Counted from the stretch's first letter, positions 26,446-35,714 are shown. The stretch is DNA of 64,000 nt from Noviherbaspirillum soli (GCF_015352955.1 NZ_JACYOX010000008.1:1-64000); one strand, 5' to 3'. Notes: generated by a model not told the origin, from the sequence alone. Made by a program: numbers and translations.

Positions 26446-28722
26446 TCAGGCTTTTTGTCCTATCGCCTGCTTGCCGCTGTACTGCACATTCCAGTAGTGG
26501 CCGTAACGGTAGCCGTAACCGTATTGCCGGTTACGCAGCGGCACACCGTTGAACAAAAATCCGTTGGCCGAAAGCCCGGCCTGGTTCAAGTGTTTCAACG
26601 ACTCCGACACGTCGACTGCGGTGGTAATCCCGGCGCGGGTGAGCAGATAGATCGCAGACGCATGCATGCCCAGGATGACCGAATCCGACACCGCCAGTAC
26701 CGGCGCGCTGTCGACCAGAATCACATCGTATTGCGTCTCGAGGGCGCTAAGCAGCGCTCCAAGTGCCGGCCGCATCAGCAACTCCGATGAGTCTTCCGGG
26801 AGGTTGCCTGTCGACAGGAAGTCCATATTGGGCAAAACGTCACGGTGCAGGACACTCTCTATGCGCTTGGCGCCGACAAGGACATCGGAAAGCCCAAGCT
26901 GGCGGCCAACCCCGAAGTAGCTGTGCAGATGGCCGTTACGCAGATCGCCGTCGATCAGAAGCACCCGCTTGCCCCCGGAGCCCATCAGGGAGGCCAGGTT
27001 AGCCGACACGAAGGATTTGCCGGTGCTGGCTGTGGGGCCGGTAATCAGCACGACCTTGCCCTGGGATTGGGACAGGGTGTATTGGAGCACCGTGCGGAAG
27101 CTGCGCAGGCTTTCGATGGCGACATCGGTTGGCGCGCTCCTTGCCAACAGCGGCATGCTCATGCTTCTCGGGTCGGCATTTGCCAGCAGTTCTGCCTGCG
27201 CCTTGCTGTGCGGGATGGCCGCGAACACGGGCACTCCCAGCATCTGCTCGATTTCCGCCGGATCGTCGATGGCCTTCTGCAACGACTTGCGCACGAATGC
27301 ACCAAAGGTTCCCAGCAGCAGGCCCGCCATGATTGATATGCCGATGATGCGCACGCGATTTGGCGCCACTGGTTTTTCCGGCAGCAGCGGCATGTCCACC
27401 AGCCGCACGTTGCTGGTCTTGGCCACCGTTGTCAGCCGCAGCTGGCGCACGGTGTTCAGCAGGGCGGTATAGAGTTCGGTGTTGACCTTGACGTCGCGTG
27501 ACAGCCGCACCAGTTCCTGCTCCACCTGGGGCAGCGTGCGAATGTGGCCAGCCAGCTTGCGGATCTCGCCGTTGACGTCGGCCAGCTGCGCATCCACGCC
27601 CTTGACAAACGGGTGCTCGGGCATGAAACGGGTCAGCAGCTCGATGCGCTTCTGCTCCAGTTCGATCTTGCGGGTCTTCAGCGCGGAAGACTGCTGCAGG
27701 CCGATCCTGGCTTCCTCGCCGAGGTCGATGGTGCTGTTCTGGTTGCGGAACTGGGAATAGCGCGCCTCGGCCAGGTCGAGCTGCTTCTTCATCTCGGGCA
27801 GCTGCTTTTCCAGAAACGCCAGCGCACTGTCGGCCTCCTGCGTCTTGCGCGCCGCGTTCTGAGCGATATAGGCGCGGGCGATCTCGCCAAGCAGGTTGCT
27901 TACGTCGGCCGGATCATTGCCTTCCAGCGAGGCGCGGATGATGCCGGACTGCTTGCCCTGTTCGGTGACGGACATGCGTTTCAGGATGCTGTCGATCAGC
28001 ACCTGGCGCGACGCATGCTTGAGGATAAAGCGGGTGCCCGGCCAGGCGTTGACGCTCTCTACCAGAAGCTCGAAGCGGCCGTTCGGCAGCGTAATGGACA
28101 GCGGCTCGCCGATATATCCAGATGCGGCGAAGTTGCTCAAAGGCTCGTTGATCCGGAATTTCCCTTTCTGTTCCAGCGTCAGGCTGAACTCGCGATTGAG
28201 CAGGTCGTCCGGCACCGTCATCACCGCAACCTTGATCTTCTCCTTGGCCCATGCATAGCCATGGTCCCGCACCCAGCCGGGCGGCGGCACCATCTCGCCG
28301 TAGTTCGACAACCACCTGCCTATTACCGGCAGGTAGTCCGGCTCGCCACTAATGTCGAGGTGCAGCTTGTCGACCGCGCGCGATATCACCAGCCGGGACT
28401 GGAACAGCTCGATCTCCGCGCTGGCGCTCGTCTTCATGCTGAACATCGAGCCGCTCTCGCTCAGGAAGTTGCGCGACTCCTTGGGGTTTTCCTCTTCGAC
28501 GTGGATGAGCACATTTGCTTCGTAGACCGGCTGCGTCAGCAGCGCGTAGCCAGTGCCGAGCAATATCACCACGACGGCAATGATGGCAATCAGCCAGCGC
28601 TGCTCGTACACGATATTGAGGTAGCTTGAGAGTTCAGACTCATCATTGCTCTTGGGAGGCGGCATGATGAATTGCTGCACCGGCAATGCGCCGGCCTGCT
28701 GCGTGGGTAGGAAATTTGCCAT
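26446..28722 (-). CDS. Wzc-like polysaccharide co-polymerase and tyrosine autokinase
   Basis: A 758-residue inner-membrane BY-kinase controlling EPS chain length and export. A Wzz domain has membrane segments near 43-62 and about 440-462, with periplasmic coiled coil between. The kinase has Walker A GPTASTGKSF near 559, Walker A' LLIDGDL near 587 and Walker B VILVDSAP near 665. The C-terminus has a Tyr cluster (YGYGYRYGHY) for autophosphorylation. GAAGAG precedes the ATG. It follows wza by 89 nt and both are probably in one transcript. No separate low-molecular-weight phosphatase is nearby. Confidence 0.92.
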   Translation of the reverse strand: MANFLPTQQAGALPVQQFIMPPPKSNDESELSSYLNIVYEQRWLIAIIAVVVILLGTGYALLTQPVYEANVLIHVEEENPKESRNFLSESGSMFSMKTSASAEIELFQSRLVISRAVDKLHLDISGEPDYLPVIGRWLSNYGEMVPPPGWVRDHGYAWAKEKIKVAVMTVPDDLLNREFSLTLEQKGKFRINEPLSNFAASGYIGEPLSITLPNGRFELLVESVNAWPGTRFILKHASRQVLIDSILKRMSVTEQGKQSGIIRASLEGNDPADVSNLLGEIARAYIAQNAARKTQEADSALAFLEKQLPEMKKQLDLAEARYSQFRNQNSTIDLGEEARIGLQQSSALKTRKIELEQKRIELLTRFMPEHPFVKGVDAQLADVNGEIRKLAGHIRTLPQVEQELVRLSRDVKVNTELYTALLNTVRQLRLTTVAKTSNVRLVDMPLLPEKPVAPNRVRIIGISIMAGLLLGTFGAFVRKSLQKAIDDPAEIEQMLGVPVFAAIPHSKAQAELLANADPRSMSMPLLARSAPTDVAIESLRSFRTVLQYTLSQSQGKVVLITGPTASTGKSFVSANLASLMGSGGKRVLLIDGDLRNGHLHSYFGVGRQLGLSDVLVGAKRIESVLHRDVLPNMDFLSTGNLPEDSSELLMRPALGALLSALETQYDVILVDSAPVLAVSDSVILGMHASAIYLLTRAGITTAVDVSESLKHLNQAGLSANGFLFNGVPLRNRQYGYGYRYGHYWNVQYSGKQAIGQKA

Positions 28723-28811
28723 AGCTGCTCTTCAGGTCGTATTCAATGAAGCGCCGGGGTTGATATCCGGCGCATTTTCAAACAGGGAAGCACTGCAAGA
28801 CAGGCCGCTCG

Positions 28812-29954
28812 CTACCGCACCGGCGTCATCGCGGTAACGGCCGAAGAAAGCGCGCCGGGGAAGATCTGGCTGATGGTGCGATGCCAGTTCGTCAGCGGCG
28901 TCGCGGCCACATAAACCAGGTCCTTCGGATCGAGCTCGAAGCTCTCGGCCATGGCCAGCGCGCCAGGCGCCTGGGCGTCGAGGCGATACACGACAGGTTC
29001 CGAGGCTGAGCGCCGCACCACATAAACCTGGCTGGCGTCGCCGGAAAGCGGATTGATGCCGCCTGCCTCGCCCAGGGCCTCGTTGAGGGAAAGCCTGCCG
29101 TTGTGCATGATCAGCGCACGCGGCGCCACCACTTCGCCGGAAACAAACACCTTGCTTTCATCGCGCGAACGGATTCGCAGCACGTCGCCGTTATGAAGCA
29201 CGATGCTGGACGGATTGACGCCGCGCTGCACCAGTTGCGGCAAATCGATCGGGTAGCTTACGCCGTCGCGGACCAGGGTGATGCGGCTCTGGTCCGCGCT
29301 GGGCAGCATGCCTCCGGCGCGGTTGATGGCTTCCATAAGCGTCATCGTGATGTCATTGATCGGTTGCACGCCGGGCTGCTTGACCTCGCCGTCTATATAG
29401 ACGCGCTTGCTGCGGAATGACTGGACCCGGATAGTGATGTTCGGGTCTCTTATATAGCGAGCCAGCCGCGAGGCCAGCATGGCGCGCGCGCCCTCTTCCG
29501 TCAGGCCGGTGACCTTAACCTTGCCGGCATAAGGGAACTGGATCAGGCCCTCATGATCGACGGTAAAACCGGCCGACGGCATTGCCATGGAAGGATTGGT
29601 GGGAGAACTCGCCGGCGGCGCCAGGCCATTGTTGAGCTCGGGATGGTCCCAGACCACGATGGAGAGGACATCGCCGCTTTCGATCGCATAGGGCGTCACC
29701 GGTTCGGTCAGACGGCTGATGTCCTGGTTATCCCGACTGCTGCGCGCGGCGCGTTCGGCCTGCAGAAGCTGCGGCGTGATTTCCTTGAATGCCGTCGTCG
29801 CCGCATCGGCTCCCGCTGACGTCGCCGCGGACGGCATGGCGCTGCCCGTGGACAGGCCCAGAGTTGGCACCATGGGTGAGCCGCAGGCGCCAACAACCAA
29901 GCCTATTCCTGCAATCGAGCAAATTTTGCAAGTCCAACCAAAAATTATTTTCAT
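28812..29954 (-). CDS. Wza-like outer-membrane polysaccharide export lipoprotein
   Basis: A 380-residue OPX protein forming the outer-membrane channel for the polymer. A lipoprotein signal ends in LVVGAC. The polysaccharide export domain (YAIESGDVLSIVVWDHPELN) is followed by SLBB domains (VYIDGEVKQPGVQPI, VFVSGEVVAPRALIM). The start at 29954 is preferred because CGAGG lies about 7 nt upstream and the signal peptide is clean; ATG 29984 would add 10 residues. It is first of the wza-wzc pair and reads out of a 0.9-kb AT-rich gap. Confidence 0.9.
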   Translation of the reverse strand: MKIIFGWTCKICSIAGIGLVVGACGSPMVPTLGLSTGSAMPSAATSAGADAATTAFKEITPQLLQAERAARSSRDNQDISRLTEPVTPYAIESGDVLSIVVWDHPELNNGLAPPASSPTNPSMAMPSAGFTVDHEGLIQFPYAGKVKVTGLTEEGARAMLASRLARYIRDPNITIRVQSFRSKRVYIDGEVKQPGVQPINDITMTLMEAINRAGGMLPSADQSRITLVRDGVSYPIDLPQLVQRGVNPSSIVLHNGDVLRIRSRDESKVFVSGEVVAPRALIMHNGRLSLNEALGEAGGINPLSGDASQVYVVRRSASEPVVYRLDAQAPGALAMAESFELDPKDLVYVAATPLTNWHRTISQIFPGALSSAVTAMTPVR

Positions 29955-30206
29955 ATCCCAGCCTCGGACAGGTTTGTCATTCATGCATGAATAAATCTAG
30001 GCTAGTGGACTGCCAGCACATTGACACAGGTCAGCAATCCAAACATCTTGTTTGGTATTCGCCCTTTTTCACTGCCTATGCAGGCACAAATATTGCATTC
30101 CATAAATCTGGTTGAAATACTTAAATTTTTAAACTAATCCCAGGGAACTCAACAATAAGGCGCAATATCCATGCACTTAATATTGATTCGTTTCATTAAA
30201 GATAGA

Positions 30207-30312
30207 AAAGTTCTTAACTTACAGTAATGCAACTTTCGGCGGAATATCGACTATGTCACGGTTTTATAAGGATATTTATTTTTAAAAGTTATCGAAAGTT
30301 ACCGGAAAAGTT
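30207..30312. repeat. Repeated AAAGTT boxes with helical spacing
   Basis: AAAGTT occurs at 30207-30212, 30285-30290, 30295-30300 and 30307-30312, with an inverted AACTTT at 30231-30236. The last three are 10 and 12 bp apart, close to one helical turn, as in activator or repressor sites. AT-rich sequence gives some such words by chance. Confidence 0.4.
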
Positions 30313-30321
30313 CCGTGTTTC

Positions 30322-30350
30322 CCAAAAAAAATAATCCCAAATTTTTTTGG
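30322..30350. repeat. A/T inverted repeat in the wza leader region
   Basis: Positions 30322-30330 (CCAAAAAAA) and 30342-30350 (TTTTTTTGG) pair across an 11-nt loop. In either direction the stem would end in a U-rich arm, so it could act as an attenuator or a transcript boundary. Confidence 0.4.
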
Positions 30351-30887
30351 TTAAAGGGTTGCATCGTTCGATTACCACACGTACTATTGCCCCCGGTTCA
30401 GTAAGAAAGTTTCTCCAAGTAAATAAGACCGCAGTGATACAGCATTTACTGCAGCCGCCTTAATCCAAAGCCTAGCGGCCTGTCCCATCCGGGTACGGTG
30501 ATGTTTAACCGTGGAGGGGAGCCTTACGCCTTAATTTTGCCCGGTGGCATATCTGCAACGGACTTGCTCCGTCGCCGGATTGTCACGTCCCATGATTTTG
30601 GCGCGCCGTGAAAGCAATTGATAACGCCAGTTCAGCCTATGAAAACTGACACGCCTGCCCAGATTGTGCAACCGCCTGGTATCCAGGGCGGAGCCAGCAC
30701 GTTCCGCTTGGCAGGCGCGACATCGTCACGGTCGCGCGGCCTGCCGGTGGGAAGCATGCATTACCTTGCGCGCATGGCGAGGCGACGCTAGCTCCGATCG
30801 CCCGCTTAATTAACGAAGGTCCGAAACGCCTTGTGCGCAAGGTGGGGGACTCCTGCATCCTTAAAACTTAATCAGCACTTTTAATCA

Positions 30888-32795
30888 ATGAAAAAATTAT
30901 CCAAGTCCAAGCTACGCCCTGCCCAAGTTTTCATACTGTCCGCCGGATGCTGCATGGTTTCCATGGCCATGGCGCAAATCGCCACGCCTACCGTCACCAG
31001 CGACGCCAGCAACGTCTATTACAAGATCCCGTATTCCGGCACTCCCAGCTTTGTCCGGGTGTTCGTCGACAATGACCACACGGCCTCGACCGGCTATCCG
31101 ACCGGGGGCGCCGGATCGGGCTTCCTGATCGAGAACGGCAATCTGTACCGCTATGCGGGAAGCAACGGCAGCTGGGCTTGGACTTGGGTCAAAAAGGTGC
31201 CCTACACCGTGTCCAGCGGCAGCGCCACCATCAGCGTGCCGCGCGCCGACCTGAATCCTGCGGCCACCATCGATTCCGTGGCGCAAATCGCATCGCCTAC
31301 CTACTCCTCGGCCAAAGTGTCGACCACTCTGTACGTGGCTGGCACCACGACGACCACCACGCCGACCACGACCACCACCCCTACCGCGCCAACGACCACC
31401 ACGACAGCGCCGACAACTACCACTACTGCGCCGACAACCACCACCACCGCGCCGACAACCACCACCACCGCGCCGACGACAACCACCACCGCGCCGGTCT
31501 CTACCGCCGCCACCACCAATGTCAGTTACAGCTCCACCAGCGCGACCATCGCCAACCCGGAGCGCGGTTTCTATAACCAGGTCAACTGCACCGACACCGT
31601 GATGAGCCAGTCGCAGCTGACGAATTACCGCACTTCCAATAACCAGTCGCTGGTGATGTGCGCATTCCTGATGGCCGACTCGGTGAACTCGCCGCTGACC
31701 CAGTCAAAGCTCGACCTACTGCAGCGCCAGTTCGACACCGCGCGCGCCGCCGGCGTGAAGATGGTGCTGCGCTTCGCCTACAACTACAGCGACAACGCTA
31801 CCGACGCGCCGCTGTCGATGATGATGACGCACATGGACCAGCTCAAGCCGGTTCTGGCGCGCAACAGCGACGTGCTGGCAGTGGTGCAGGCCGGCTTCAT
31901 CGGAAGCTGGGGCGAGTGGGGCAACAGCCGCAACTACGGCACCGGCACGCTGACCAGCCAGCAACTGGCCGATCGCAAGACCATCCTGACCAAGCTGCTG
32001 GACATGGTTCCTGCCAATCGCTTCGTGCAGATCCGCACGCCGGACTTCAAGTACAAGCTGATCGGCACTAGCGCGCTCACCGCATCGGAAGCGTTCAACG
32101 GTAGCGCCAAGGCGCGTGTGGGACACCACAACGACTGCTTCCTGGCATCGGCCAACGACTGGGGCACCTACAACAACACGTCGGTCGATTATCCCTACCT
32201 GGCCGCTGAAACCACTTACCTGCCGATGGGCGGCGAGACTTGCAACTACAGCCCGCCACGCAGCGACTGCCCGACCGCAACCAGCGAGATGAGCCGTTTC
32301 CACTGGTCCTACCTGAACGCCGGCTTCAACGCCACGGTGCTCAACAACTGGCGCAGCCAGGGCTGCTACGAGCAGATCAACCAGAAGATGGGCTATCGCT
32401 TCGTGCTGAAGAACGCCAGCTTCTCCAACAGCGCCAAGCCGGGCGGCGGATTTGCCGTCAACCTGAGCCTGGTCAACGAAGGCTATGCGGCGGTGTACAA
32501 CAGCCGTCCGGTGGAGCTGGTGCTGCGTAACAACAGCAGCGGAACGGTACATCGCGTGGCACTCAATGCAGATCCGCGCAAGTGGCTGCCAGGCCAGGCT
32601 ATCAGCATCAATGAAACCGTGACGCTGCCGTCCGGCATGGAAAGCGGCAACTACAGCGTGCTGCTGGCCCTGCCCGATGCATCGGCCTCGATCAAGAGCC
32701 GCCCGGAGTATTCGATCCAGTTGGCCAACAGCAACACCTGGGAAGCCACCACCGGCTTCAACAAACTGAACCACACGGCCAGCATCGCACCGTAA
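30888..32795 (+). CDS. Secreted protein: novel N-terminal domain, Thr-Pro linker, DUF4874/DUF4832 module
   Basis: A 635-residue secreted protein. The signal peptide probably ends at MAMAQ. Residues about 38-130 form the same domain as in the SGNH lipoprotein at 20785, sharing VRVFVDNDH/VRVYVDSDS, LIENG-LYRY and GSWAWTWVK. A linker of about 60 residues of TTTTTAP units follows. The remainder (from about 220) is a DUF4874/DUF4832 module paralogous to the whole protein at 24987, including QAGFIGSWGEWGNS and GHHNDCFLA. The DxDxxxxTG element may bind calcium. No obvious ribosome binding site precedes the ATG. Function unknown; EPS binding plus processing is inferred. Confidence 0.82.
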   Translation: MKKLSKSKLRPAQVFILSAGCCMVSMAMAQIATPTVTSDASNVYYKIPYSGTPSFVRVFVDNDHTASTGYPTGGAGSGFLIENGNLYRYAGSNGSWAWTWVKKVPYTVSSGSATISVPRADLNPAATIDSVAQIASPTYSSAKVSTTLYVAGTTTTTTPTTTTTPTAPTTTTTAPTTTTTAPTTTTTAPTTTTTAPTTTTTAPVSTAATTNVSYSSTSATIANPERGFYNQVNCTDTVMSQSQLTNYRTSNNQSLVMCAFLMADSVNSPLTQSKLDLLQRQFDTARAAGVKMVLRFAYNYSDNATDAPLSMMMTHMDQLKPVLARNSDVLAVVQAGFIGSWGEWGNSRNYGTGTLTSQQLADRKTILTKLLDMVPANRFVQIRTPDFKYKLIGTSALTASEAFNGSAKARVGHHNDCFLASANDWGTYNNTSVDYPYLAAETTYLPMGGETCNYSPPRSDCPTATSEMSRFHWSYLNAGFNATVLNNWRSQGCYEQINQKMGYRFVLKNASFSNSAKPGGGFAVNLSLVNEGYAAVYNSRPVELVLRNNSSGTVHRVALNADPRKWLPGQAISINETVTLPSGMESGNYSVLLALPDASASIKSRPEYSIQLANSNTWEATTGFNKLNHTASIAP

Positions 32796-32865
32796 GCACG
32801 GTTTGGCGCGGGTTCGGCCTGACTGGATAGTCAAGGCCGGATTCGCTCCAACGGCCGTCGCGGCT

Positions 32866-34488
32866 TCAGGACTGCGCCAGCAACCTGAAGCCTGCCTGCT
32901 CCGCCACGCTGCGCGCCGCCTTATCATGGGCATGCAGCACCAGATCCACGCTGGCCGCCTCCAACCCCAGGCGGCCAGGCAGGTCCGACAGGATCTGTTC
33001 CAGATAACCGCGCAGCCTGTCGTCCAGGCTGGCGCGGGCATGCCGGTAGATGTCATACAGCGCAATCACGCCGTCCGACTCCGCCGGCATTTTTTCATTC
33101 GCACCCGGCAGCGCCAGCTCGGCGCGCTTGCCTATCCATGCGCAAAACACCAGCTTGTCTTCGTGGACGATGGTGTAGACATGCTGCCTGCTTTCCAGCC
33201 GCTTCATCGCGTCATACTGGAACTCGTGATAGGTCTTGCGCCCGCCCGCCTCGTCATAGTGCAGCAGATCGTCGATCTGGTTCGCACGCAGCGCTGGCAT
33301 GGAGCAAGCCCCGCTGGCCGCCTTTGGTACGCCGCGATAAATGCAGTACTTCCCTGCCGTCAGAGGCAGCGCGCCCGAAAGGGCCATGCGTGCTGATTTC
33401 TTGGCGCGCGCCAGCGCAAGTCGCGCGGCGGTCGTGGTCACGCCCAGGCGGCCCAGCCAGGCCGAGGCCAGCTTGGCCAGCCGGGCGCGGCGCTGCAGCC
33501 GCAACGTGTGCAATGTATTCAGGGCTGACAACTCCACTACCTCGTCGGTGTCCGTGGCGAGTTGGCTCTTGTAGCCGCCGCCGGGCGTGAGGTCGAAATT
33601 GCGACAGCCCTCCTTCGCCAGTTCCATGCACAACATGTAAGTGTGCAGCCGGCCCGGCGAATAGTCAGCGTAAAGCGGCGAATGCGTGATGCCGACCTGG
33701 ACGCTATCCGGCCCGCGCAGGCCGACATTGACCGATACCACCGCATCGCCCACCTGCAGCAGGCTCACATGCAGCATGCCATCGGCCAATAGCCGACGGT
33801 AGAACGCCTTCTTCGACGGATCAACCCGAAACGGGGCGCAGTCGTACATGGCGGCTTGGCGAAAGTCGTATTGCCGGATGTATTCATCCAGGGCGGCACT
33901 GAGCTCGACCGCGTCGGTGACGACGCGAAATTGCACTTCGCCCAAGCGCTTGAGGCGATTGTAAAGATTGCGGTTGGTCTTGCCGTTGAAGGACTTGACG
34001 ATGCGATCGGCGTCGGTGCGCATGTAAGGGCGCGGTTCGGGCGCCGAGAGGCTGCAGCGCAGCGCAGCCGGGGCGTCACGCAGCCCTTCCAGCGGCGTAC
34101 CCGGCGCAAGGTGCTTCAGATGCAGGTGGCGGCGCGGATAGGCGGCGCGCAATGCCGCGAGCGTGGCGCCGATGAAGGCAGCCGACGATTCCGGAGTGGC
34201 AAGCCATACTTGGTACGCGGCCTGGTGCGCGCCGGCGCCGACGATCAGGTCGCCCCGCTCGGCCAGCGTCAGCGTCAGCAGGCCAAGGAGAACGCCGGCG
34301 CTCTCCGCCCACAGCAAAAGCGGCTTGCAGCTGGCGGAATAGTGACGGTACCAGGCGCCGACGTAGGCGGGCGACTGATAGCCAGTCGCCCATGGACAGA
34401 GCCCGTAAAGGGACTGCCATCGCTGCATGAAGTGCGCATCATCCAGCATGGCAAGCGCTTCGCTACCGGTACACATTTTTATTTCCAT
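32866..34488 (-). CDS. CelD/FemAB-like GNAT protein with second C-terminal GNAT-like domain
   Basis: A 540-residue cytoplasmic protein, last gene of the 12-gene EPS operon. Residues about 160-320 match the CelD/BcsL acetyltransferase family (NGKTNRNLYNRLKRLGE, YIRQYDFRQAAMY, SPGRLHTYMLCMELAKEG, FDLTPGGGYKSQLA). The last 140 or so residues look like another GNAT fold (YDAMKRLESRQHVYTI, ARSVAEQAGF). CelD-family proteins are usually under 400 residues, so this appears to be a fusion. The probable role is acylation of a sugar or peptide precursor; the substrate is unknown. GGAAGGGGA precedes ATG 34488. Confidence 0.75.
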   Translation of the reverse strand: MEIKMCTGSEALAMLDDAHFMQRWQSLYGLCPWATGYQSPAYVGAWYRHYSASCKPLLLWAESAGVLLGLLTLTLAERGDLIVGAGAHQAAYQVWLATPESSAAFIGATLAALRAAYPRRHLHLKHLAPGTPLEGLRDAPAALRCSLSAPEPRPYMRTDADRIVKSFNGKTNRNLYNRLKRLGEVQFRVVTDAVELSAALDEYIRQYDFRQAAMYDCAPFRVDPSKKAFYRRLLADGMLHVSLLQVGDAVVSVNVGLRGPDSVQVGITHSPLYADYSPGRLHTYMLCMELAKEGCRNFDLTPGGGYKSQLATDTDEVVELSALNTLHTLRLQRRARLAKLASAWLGRLGVTTTAARLALARAKKSARMALSGALPLTAGKYCIYRGVPKAASGACSMPALRANQIDDLLHYDEAGGRKTYHEFQYDAMKRLESRQHVYTIVHEDKLVFCAWIGKRAELALPGANEKMPAESDGVIALYDIYRHARASLDDRLRGYLEQILSDLPGRLGLEAASVDLVLHAHDKAARSVAEQAGFRLLAQS

Positions 34489-34538
34489 GCATTTCCCCTT
34501 CCAGTTTCTTTCGGGGCTCGTGCCGCTGTCATGCCAAC

Positions 34539-35714
34539 TCAGGCGCCGAGGTCGGTGCGGCCAGGCTGCGGCCGCGCTGGCAGCCCCCGGCTGCGGACTT
34601 CTTCCACTGCGCTGATCGCCTCCAGATATTTGGCGATGACCAGCCCCTCATCGAATTCCCGCTCCACCTTGCGCCTTCCGCCTGCGCCCATGCGCTCCCG
34701 CTCGCTGGCTGGCAGCGCGGCCATCGCGAGCATCCGGCTCGCCAGATCGGCGGGGTCGCGGACGCGGCAAAGCATGCCGTTGACCCCGTCTTCCACTACA
34801 TCGACGCAGCCGGCAACGTCGCTTGCGATGATGGGGCGCGCCATCGCGGCGGCTTCGAGCAGGGTCCGCGGTACGCCTTCCCGGTAAGACGGCAGCACCA
34901 CGCAGTCGGCGGCCGCGACCTGCGAGCGCACGTCATCGACCGCGCCCAGGTACTCCAACAAGCCTTCCTCTTCCCACGCTGCGATTGCCCGCGCCGGCAC
35001 CTGGTTGGGGTTGGCCTCCTGCATCGGCCCCAGCAACTGGAACCGCGCTTGCGGCAGCGTGCGGCGCACGATCCGGGCAGCTTCGGCAAACTCGACCACG
35101 CCCTTGTTGATCAGCATCCGCCCCACCAGCAGGAAGCACGGCGCTCCTGGGCGCGACGGCGCAGGCTGCACCGGGTAACGGCCAGCCGCGATGCCGGACC
35201 CCGGCAGCAAGTCCGCGACTTCCGCCGGCGCCAGGCCAGCGTCCAGGAACAGGCGCCTGTCCTGCGGATTCTGGAAGAACACCCGGAACGAGCGCCGCAA
35301 CGCCGTTCGGTACAGCAACCGCGCCACCTTGGTCACCATGCCCTCATCGATGAAGGCCGCGCCCAGGCCGGCGATATTGTTGATCACCGGGACACCCAGC
35401 GCCCGTGCTGCCAGCGAGCCATACACATTGGGCTTGATGGTGTAGCCGAGATAGGCGACCGGCGCCTGCGACCGCAGCAGCGCCAGGTATCGCAGCAGCA
35501 GCGCCAAGTCCCGGCCTGGATGTGTGCCATTGCTGTCCATCGGTAGGTCGACGAATTCGCAGCCTGCCGCAACCAGCCGCGCGGCATACGGATCGGCAGG
35601 CGCCGCCACCACCACTCGATAACCACGCCTGATGATGGCGTCGATCAGGCCAGCCCGGAAGTTCCAGGCATTCCACGCGGTGTTGACCGACAGGACAACC
35701 GCTGGCCGGGTCAT
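34539..35714 (-). CDS. GT4 family glycosyltransferase
   Basis: A 391-residue GT-B enzyme, related to PglA/WbpX-type transferases that extend undecaprenyl-linked sugars. The N-terminal domain shows YLGYTIKPNVYGSLAAR and NNIAGLG; the nucleotide-sugar domain shows FLLVGRMLINKG, a Glu-x7-Glu region around SYREGVPRTLLEAAAM, and SDVAGCVDVVEDGVNG. The start overlaps the previous gene's stop by ATGA. Donor and acceptor sugars cannot be read from sequence. Confidence 0.88.
   Translation of the reverse strand: MTRPAVVLSVNTAWNAWNFRAGLIDAIIRRGYRVVVAAPADPYAARLVAAGCEFVDLPMDSNGTHPGRDLALLLRYLALLRSQAPVAYLGYTIKPNVYGSLAARALGVPVINNIAGLGAAFIDEGMVTKVARLLYRTALRRSFRVFFQNPQDRRLFLDAGLAPAEVADLLPGSGIAAGRYPVQPAPSRPGAPCFLLVGRMLINKGVVEFAEAARIVRRTLPQARFQLLGPMQEANPNQVPARAIAAWEEEGLLEYLGAVDDVRSQVAAADCVVLPSYREGVPRTLLEAAAMARPIIASDVAGCVDVVEDGVNGMLCRVRDPADLASRMLAMAALPASERERMGAGGRRKVEREFDEGLVIAKYLEAISAVEEVRSRGLPARPQPGRTDLGA

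Larger units (their letters stand above)
29955..30887. promoter_or_regulatory. Long AT-rich divergent control region of the EPS export genes
   Basis: These 933 nt separate leftward wza from the rightward secreted protein gene and contain no convincing ORF. About 30010-30430 is strikingly AT-rich compared with the rest of the window. It holds phased AAAGTT repeats (30207-30312) and an A/T hairpin (30322-30350). The right part, 30430-30860, returns to normal GC. I infer promoters for both directions and long leaders; no -35/-10 pair stands out. Confidence 0.5.

Noticed and set aside
30440-30545. Segments such as AAAGCCTAGCGGCC and CCGGGTACGG resembling a cyclic-di-GMP-I (GEMM) riboswitch ahead of the secreted protein gene
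   Set aside because: The other conserved parts of the aptamer (the GCACAGGGCAAACC side and the GNRA tetraloop stem) are not present, so the likeness is probably chance. A covariance-model search would decide.
30541-30560. TGGCA-N-GC arrangement as a sigma-54 (-24/-12) promoter
   Set aside because: The GG to GC spacing is two to three bases too short for a sigma-54 site.
30637-30858. 73-codon minus-strand ORF upstream of the secreted DUF4832-type gene
   Set aside because: Low-complexity product, no ribosome binding site, position inside a control region.
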